A stretch of 64,000 nucleotides of DNA from Aurantiochytrium sp. KH105 (taxonomy: Eukaryota; Sar; Bigyra; Thraustochytrida; Thraustochytriidae): the NCBI GenBank assembly GCA_003116975.1, contig BGKB01000022.1:310001-374000 (forward strand), written 5' to 3'. The position numbers and the translations under genes were made by a program. Position 1 is the stretch's first letter; the number at the start of each line of letters is the position of its first letter. The notes under the pieces were generated by a model. The model saw only the letters and a list, made by a program, of their open reading frames with translations. It did no database searches and had not been told where the DNA came from. This document shows positions 58,843-64,000 of the stretch, piece by piece.

Positions 58843-59925
58843 TTTCTTCCCCTCTTCTTCTTCTTCTTCTTCTTCTTCTTCTTCACAACAAGAACAACAA
58901 CATCAACAACAACAAGAACAACAACAAAAGTCAAGACACGCCACTTCTCCTTCGCTCGATCGGAAAGGTGCCTAAAAAGAAAAATAATGAGAACAGCGAG
59001 CGAGCGAGCCGAAAGGGACGTCCTTTGCTCGTGCCGACTTCTTTCGGCTTCTTCCGGACATCTTGATTGGTGGCTGGCTGGCTGGCTGGCTGGCTGGCTT
59101 GCTGGCCTTCTCAGCAGCAGCATCATATCGATTCCAGCAGCCACTTTGGGCGACCAAGTACGAGCCAGGTCAAAACTGGACCACCCTCTTATACTTTGCT
59201 CGCTCCGCTTCTCCCCGGGACGAAGAAAAGGCAACAACGACGAAGTCCCTATTGGTTGCCAAAGGAGTAAGAGAGAGAGAGAAAGAAGAAAAAAAGAGCC
59301 TACGGAATCTTGTTTGCGAGTCGCTCGCCGCCCCGGGGGGTGCCTTTTCACCTGGTTGTACACTCGTGCGAAGAAAGGACAAGCATCGCATTGCATCGCA
59401 TTGCATTGCATCGCATTGCATCGTCTTCACAATAATGTGGGCCAAGAAGAAAACATGCAAAGCAAGGCATTCTCGTGCACGAAAGGAGGGAGAAAGAAAA
59501 GAAAAGAAAGCAGAAGCAGCTGTGGTAGATGGGGTTGCGCAAGAGAACGTCCGCCGGCGGTGGTCCCAAAGGGCGGGCGCTGCGAAAACGCCGCCGGCGG
59601 TGGTCCCAAGGCAGGCGTGCGCGCGCGCCCTTGCGTGGTGGTGCGGTTTGCACTATTTTCTGGTGCTCGCTCGGTCTGCCAGCCCGAGGGTCGGCCTGCC
59701 GCTTCTTTTGTCCGAGGATCTCTCGGGTCATCCATCGATACACCAGGGAGCCATCAATCTTGAAATTGCCAGAGCTGCAAAAGAGCTTGCTCGCGGCTTC
59801 TGCCCTCGCGCTCCGCGGTGCTGGCCGTCCTCTCTCTCTCTCTCTCTCTCGCTCTTTACCCCGTTCGAGGCCGTCCAGGTAAAACCTGAAGAGCGCGCAA
59901 GCGCAGAGCTTTGGTCTCGTGCAAG
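58843..59925. other. Intergenic region upstream of myosin I with several microsatellites
   Basis: TTC repeats start just after the RBM42 stop (about 58,853-58,884), followed by CAA-type repeats (58,885-58,930), GGCT tetramers (about 59,071-59,100), GCATC/GCATT pentamers (about 59,388-59,424) and a CT dinucleotide run (about 59,830-59,850) 75 nt before the myosin start. A 17-nt phrase containing GCCGGCGGTGGTCCCAA occurs twice (about 59,550 and 59,591). No gene recognised. Confidence 0.6.
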
Positions 59926-62787
59926 ATGGAAAAAAGACGCATCGAAAAGGGCCGGGTCGATGACTTGGTCCTTATCGAGGAGGTCTCGCAAGATGAGATT
60001 GTCGCGACGCTGAAGCGGCGCTTCGACTCCAAGCAGATCTACACGTACATTGGCACGGTGCTCTTGTCGGTAAATCCATTCAAGACGATTCAAGGCTTGT
60101 ACGGAGAAGAAATGATTGGCAAGTACGAGGGCAAGATGAACTACGAGCTCGCCCCTCACGTCTACGCCGTGGCCGAAAACGGGTATCGCTCAATGATGCG
60201 CACAAACATGAACCAATGTGTACTCGTGTCTGGCGAGAGTGGTTCGGGCAAGACGGAGGCAACGAAGCGTGTGCTCGAGTTTGTTGCAGCCGTGAGTGGC
60301 ACCGGCTACGCGGGTATCAAAGACGCCTTGCTGAACAGCAATCCGTTGCTCGAAGCGTTCGGAAATGCGCGCACCTTGCGCAACGACAACTCATCTCGTT
60401 TTGGCAAGTACATGGAAGTCATGTTCGACTACAAGGGCGAGCCCGTCCAGGGTTCGATTTCCAACTACCTGCTCGAGAACCCTCGCGTGGTTTCGCATGC
60501 CGAGGGCGAGCAGAATTTCCACATTTTCTACATGGTCTTGGAAGGCATGCCCGAGGCACAAAAGAAAGAACTGCACCTTGTGGGGCACACAGCAAGCAGC
60601 TTTAGATACCTTGGCGAGGAGCGTCCATCCTCGCAGCGGAGCGCGACGCCCGATTTTGCCGGCATCGACCGCGCCATGGATGGCGTTGGACTTACCGCGG
60701 AGCAAAAGAGTGATCTGTACCGCATCGTAGCCTCAGTGCTGTGGACAGGGCAGATTGACTTTGAAGACGACCATGCGGCCGGCGCGGACAGCGGCAAGTC
60801 CGGCAGCAAAGTCAAGCGCGAAGGCGAAAGCGGCCAAGCGTTGGCGAACGCAGCAAGCTTATTGGGCGTGGACGCACAAGCGCTGGAGCGCGCGATGGTG
60901 ATGCGCAAGATTGTGACGCGGGGCGACACGGTCGACAAGGTTCTGCACAAGGAGGAAGCGTATGAGACCCGGGATGCTCTCGCCAAGGCACTGTACGCGC
61001 GCACGTTCGAGCTGGTGGTCGCCTGGATCAACGTTGCGATGCGGAACGCAGACCTCGCGGACGACCGGAACTACCGGCGCAACAGTTTCCGCAGATATAC
61101 AAGCATTGGCGTGCTGGACATTTATGGCTTTGAGATCTTTGAAAAGAACAGCTTTGAGCAACTGTGCATCAACTACTGCAACGAGAAGCTGCAACAGTAC
61201 TTTATCGAGCTCACATTGCGCGCCGAGCAGGAAGAGTATGCCGCCGAGGGCATTGAATGGGAGCACATTGAGTACTTTAACAACAAGACGGTGTGCGATT
61301 TGATTGAGGCCAAGCAGAAACCGCACCCTGGCATTCTGGCCCTTGTGGACGAGGAGTGCTCGCTCTTGGGCAAGGTAGACGACTTGACGTTGCTCAAGAA
61401 GCTGGATAAGACGCTGCGCGACCACGCGCACTACGAGGAGGTCAAGGTGAGCCCGCACCACTTTGTGGTCAAGCATTACGCCGGCAATGTCAAGTACACG
61501 GCGACGGGATTCTTGGATAAGAACCGCGATACGCTTTGGCGTGACCTGGTGGAGACGGTGGCTTCGTCGTCGCTCACCTTTGTGCAAGAGCTTTTCCCCG
61601 AGGCGAAGCAGAAGCGTGACCAGAAGAAGCCACCTACGGCGGGCGGCAAGTTCCGCACGCAAATGCACGAGCTGATTGGTACCTTGCAGTTGTGCAACCC
61701 GCACTACATTCGCTGCATCAAGCCGAACGAAAAGAAGATGGGCGGCCTCTTTGAGGCAGAGCGCGTGGTGGACCAGGCCCGGTACCTCGGTCTTTTGGAG
61801 AATGTTCGCGTGCGCCGCGCCGGCTTTGCGCACCGTAAGCCGCTCGACGAGTTTGTGCACCGATACAAGATGCTTTCACGGCAGACGTGGCCGCGGGGAT
61901 GCGGGGATCTTCGCGAAGACGCGCGTCACGTGCTGGAGGCCGCTGGCGTGGACGAGGACGGCTACAGGTTTGGACACACCAAGGTGTTTGTACGCAAGCC
62001 CATGACGCTGTTTGCGCTGGAGGACATGCGGGAGAACAAGCTGCACGCGCTGGTATCGTCGGTGCAGGTGGCCTTTCGTGCGTGGAAGGCGCGCAAGATG
62101 CTCAAGGAGCTGCGGGATCGCTCGATGAGTCTGTTTAGCGGCCAGAAGCGCCGTGGTGGCTCGTTCCGCGTGTACTTTTTGGGAGATTACATTCGTGTCA
62201 AGGAGCATCCGAGCGTGCTCGCGGCCGCGGGGGGCGAGACGATTTTGTTTGCTGACACGGTCGACAAGATTAACCGCAGCTGCAAGGCACAGGTACGTCT
62301 ATGCGTGCTGACGACGGCTCATCTTCTCGTGCTGCGGGCCAAGGCGGATAAGCAGCAAAAGGGCGCCTTCGAATTTGCAGGTATCTCGCGCAAGGTGGCG
62401 CTCGCGGACCTAGCGACGGCGACGCTATCGACATTTGCTGACGGCTTTGTCGCGCTCGACGTCAAGGGGGGTGCGCAAGCGACGATCTTTTTGCACTCTG
62501 CTCGCAAGGCGGAGATCATTACGCTGCTCAAGGGCCAATGTCCCGGGTTGGAGTTGCGTTTCCAGGACAGTTTCCAGTACGTTTCGTACAAGCCGTCGCT
62601 GTTTGGAGGTCGGTCGACGACGGGCCCCACGGAGTCGCGCACTTTGGTGTTCAACGAGTCGGCGGGCAAGATCGATGCCGCGAGCATGCCCAAGATTGCC
62701 TATGCCAAGGCGCAGCACGCCGTCAATGTGCAGATTCCGCCCACCATGGGTTCTCGTGCGCTCATCCAACTTTCGCACGCGGCCTGA
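59926..62787 (+). CDS. Class I myosin heavy chain
   Basis: 953 residues from ATG 59926, single exon. The motor domain (about 10-695) shows the P-loop GESGSGKTEA (103-112), switch I NDNSSRFGK, switch II LDIYGFE (near 398), the actin-binding segment and the SH1 region VVDQARYLGLLENVRVRRAGFAHR. The TEDS position is Asp334 (in TRGDTVDKV, 16 residues before DALAK), so activity should not need head phosphorylation. One IQ-like motif (VQVAFRAWKARKMLKEL, about 714-730) binds a light chain. A TH1 lipid-binding domain follows (about 742-922: FRVYFLGDYIRVKEH...). There is no SH3, so this is a short-tailed myosin I that links actin to membranes. Confidence 0.95.
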   Translation: MEKRRIEKGRVDDLVLIEEVSQDEIVATLKRRFDSKQIYTYIGTVLLSVNPFKTIQGLYGEEMIGKYEGKMNYELAPHVYAVAENGYRSMMRTNMNQCVLVSGESGSGKTEATKRVLEFVAAVSGTGYAGIKDALLNSNPLLEAFGNARTLRNDNSSRFGKYMEVMFDYKGEPVQGSISNYLLENPRVVSHAEGEQNFHIFYMVLEGMPEAQKKELHLVGHTASSFRYLGEERPSSQRSATPDFAGIDRAMDGVGLTAEQKSDLYRIVASVLWTGQIDFEDDHAAGADSGKSGSKVKREGESGQALANAASLLGVDAQALERAMVMRKIVTRGDTVDKVLHKEEAYETRDALAKALYARTFELVVAWINVAMRNADLADDRNYRRNSFRRYTSIGVLDIYGFEIFEKNSFEQLCINYCNEKLQQYFIELTLRAEQEEYAAEGIEWEHIEYFNNKTVCDLIEAKQKPHPGILALVDEECSLLGKVDDLTLLKKLDKTLRDHAHYEEVKVSPHHFVVKHYAGNVKYTATGFLDKNRDTLWRDLVETVASSSLTFVQELFPEAKQKRDQKKPPTAGGKFRTQMHELIGTLQLCNPHYIRCIKPNEKKMGGLFEAERVVDQARYLGLLENVRVRRAGFAHRKPLDEFVHRYKMLSRQTWPRGCGDLREDARHVLEAAGVDEDGYRFGHTKVFVRKPMTLFALEDMRENKLHALVSSVQVAFRAWKARKMLKELRDRSMSLFSGQKRRGGSFRVYFLGDYIRVKEHPSVLAAAGGETILFADTVDKINRSCKAQVRLCVLTTAHLLVLRAKADKQQKGAFEFAGISRKVALADLATATLSTFADGFVALDVKGGAQATIFLHSARKAEIITLLKGQCPGLELRFQDSFQYVSYKPSLFGGRSTTGPTESRTLVFNESAGKIDAASMPKIAYAKAQHAVNVQIPPTMGSRALIQLSHAA

Positions 62788-64000
62788 TTTCGTCAATTGA
62801 AATTAGGATAATCTCACCTCTTTCGTTCCTTTTTGTCTTGCTTGCTGATTTCCAAGGACGCAGGGTTTGATAAAATGCTGTAGACGTGTTGATTGTCCCT
62901 GTTGAGCTTGTCTCCAAAAACTTCGGAAATGAGAGAGAGAGAGAGACAGAGAAAGAGATAGTAAATCCGGAGGGAGGACGAGGATGGTCCTTTTTGCTTC
63001 CATCTGTCTCATAATGTTCATAATCCGACTCAACATTGTGAAGAAGAAGGAGCTCGCTCGCTCGCATAGTATACTTTTTGCTTTCATCAAGTCTCATCTC
63101 ACGTTTTGTCCTGTATTATCTTCACCATGCGACTTCACTACTTCATGGAGTTGAAACAAAAGAAGGAGGAGCTCACTCGCTTTATACCAGAGGCCGAGCA
63201 GAGGCACCCAAATGTTGATTGAAGACCAATCATGAAATTGATGGTGGCGCGAAAGGAGATAAATAGCAACCAGACTCTGATGTGACACAGACACAACCGG
63301 TTTTTGACAATTTTTTTTCTTCTGCCGAATGAATAAATGATTTCGGAGCGGAGCGGTGTGGCAAGCGCGCGGCGCCTCACCTCTCTCTGCTGCTGCCAAC
63401 GCGTCTGGAATGGACTCGGAGGCTATTTTGCAGACCACACCAACACATCCGGAATGGATTTACAGGCTGGGACCTCCGATGATGCGCTCTTGTAAGCGCT
63501 TTCACGGCACATACTTTGCACCCGCTCCGACGCCGGCGCGTCAGCCTGCAGGGCCGCAGCCCAACCGCCGCGGATCCAGCCCGAGCCGGCGCGGTGGTAT
63601 ACGTACACCCGCATGCGCGCATGCATGCATTCATGCATGTGTGTGCGTGGCCGGCAAGGAAGGACTCGAGAGGTGTCCGTCCACTCCGCTGCCGCCGCGC
63701 ATTGCTCTTGGCGGGAGCTTTTGCCACCGGCCACGCTGCGACAGTGCGGGCGACGGACCGACCAACCGACACACAGGCTCTTGCCCTAACCGTCATCGCG
63801 CCCTTGCAGTGCAGGCGGCAGCCCGTCACGCTCTCAATCGGGCCGGGCGGGTGCGGACGCGAAGCGCTGCAGGCTCTTTATGTCGTGTGCATGCGCGTCA
63901 ACGTCTCGTCGTGTCGTCGGGTCCGAGGCACTCGTTCTCTGCGTCGCGTCGTGTCGCGTCGCGTCGCGTCGAATCGCGTTACGTTGCATCGCGTCTCGCC
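62788..64000. other. Right-end intergenic region, no gene recognised
   Basis: 62,788-63,350 is AT-richer 3'-flanking DNA with a GA run (about 62,931-62,946). 63,400-63,475 holds two similar CGGAATGGA/TGGAATGGA sites. 63,605-63,640 is a GCATGCATGC run. The last 80 nt consist of CGCGT/GCATC-type pentamers. A plus-strand frame from about 63,880 stays open to the edge but is only the translation of these pentamers. Confidence 0.5.

Noticed and set aside
63880..64000. Plus-strand frame open to the right edge
   Set aside because: It is the translation of CGCGT/GCATC pentamers, without a domain or coding bias.

Overview
The window is GC-rich nuclear DNA from a unicellular eukaryote. Genes are mostly single-exon, the two introns I can place use GTAAGT...CAG boundaries, and genes are tightly packed on both strands. 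Conserved neighbours are PA28-gamma, a TmcB-like PAS membrane sensor, Rac, SPO11, mitochondrial malate dehydrogenase, an RBM42-type RRM protein and a myosin I. The intron-poor compact layout, the protist-type sensor and the giant secreted repeat protein fit a thraustochytrid/labyrinthulomycete stramenopile best. That assignment is inference; no taxonomic marker gene is present.

Layout. 1-1136 (-) holds the 5' part of a coiled-coil, possibly START-like regulatory protein that runs off the left edge. 2452-3237 (+) is a PA28-gamma proteasome activator. 4960-37950 (+) is one uninterrupted 33-kb reading frame of 10,996 codons encoding a giant single-pass surface protein. Its order is signal segment, 29 Cys-rich repeats, a beta-helix-like stalk, fibronectin-II-like modules, about 38 Calx-beta-like repeats interrupted by a REJ/EGF-like block, a thrombospondin type 1 module, a transmembrane helix, three Tudor-like barrels and a PDZ domain. 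38152-42999 (-) converges on it and encodes a 1615-residue polytopic PAS sensor of the TmcB-like family.

The right part carries Rac (two exons, -), a ubiquitin-like-domain protein (+), SPO11 (+), a coiled-coil protein (+), a BAR-domain protein (+) with a tandem duplication of its 3' end, mitochondrial malate dehydrogenase (two exons, -), an RBM42-like protein (+) and a class I myosin (+). Rac, the BAR protein and myosin I all act at the actin/membrane interface, and the giant protein with a PDZ tail would plausibly connect to the same cortex. This is a thematic link only; nothing shows co-regulation.

The most novel object is the giant adhesin-like gene. Its internal repeats have visible higher-order structure: a 7-unit super-repeat of about 1,062 nt in the Cys-rich array, and an A/B alternation of Cys-loop and loop-less Calx-beta repeats. 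Its cytoplasmic tail of three Tudor-like folds plus PDZ is unusual for an extracellular adhesion protein.
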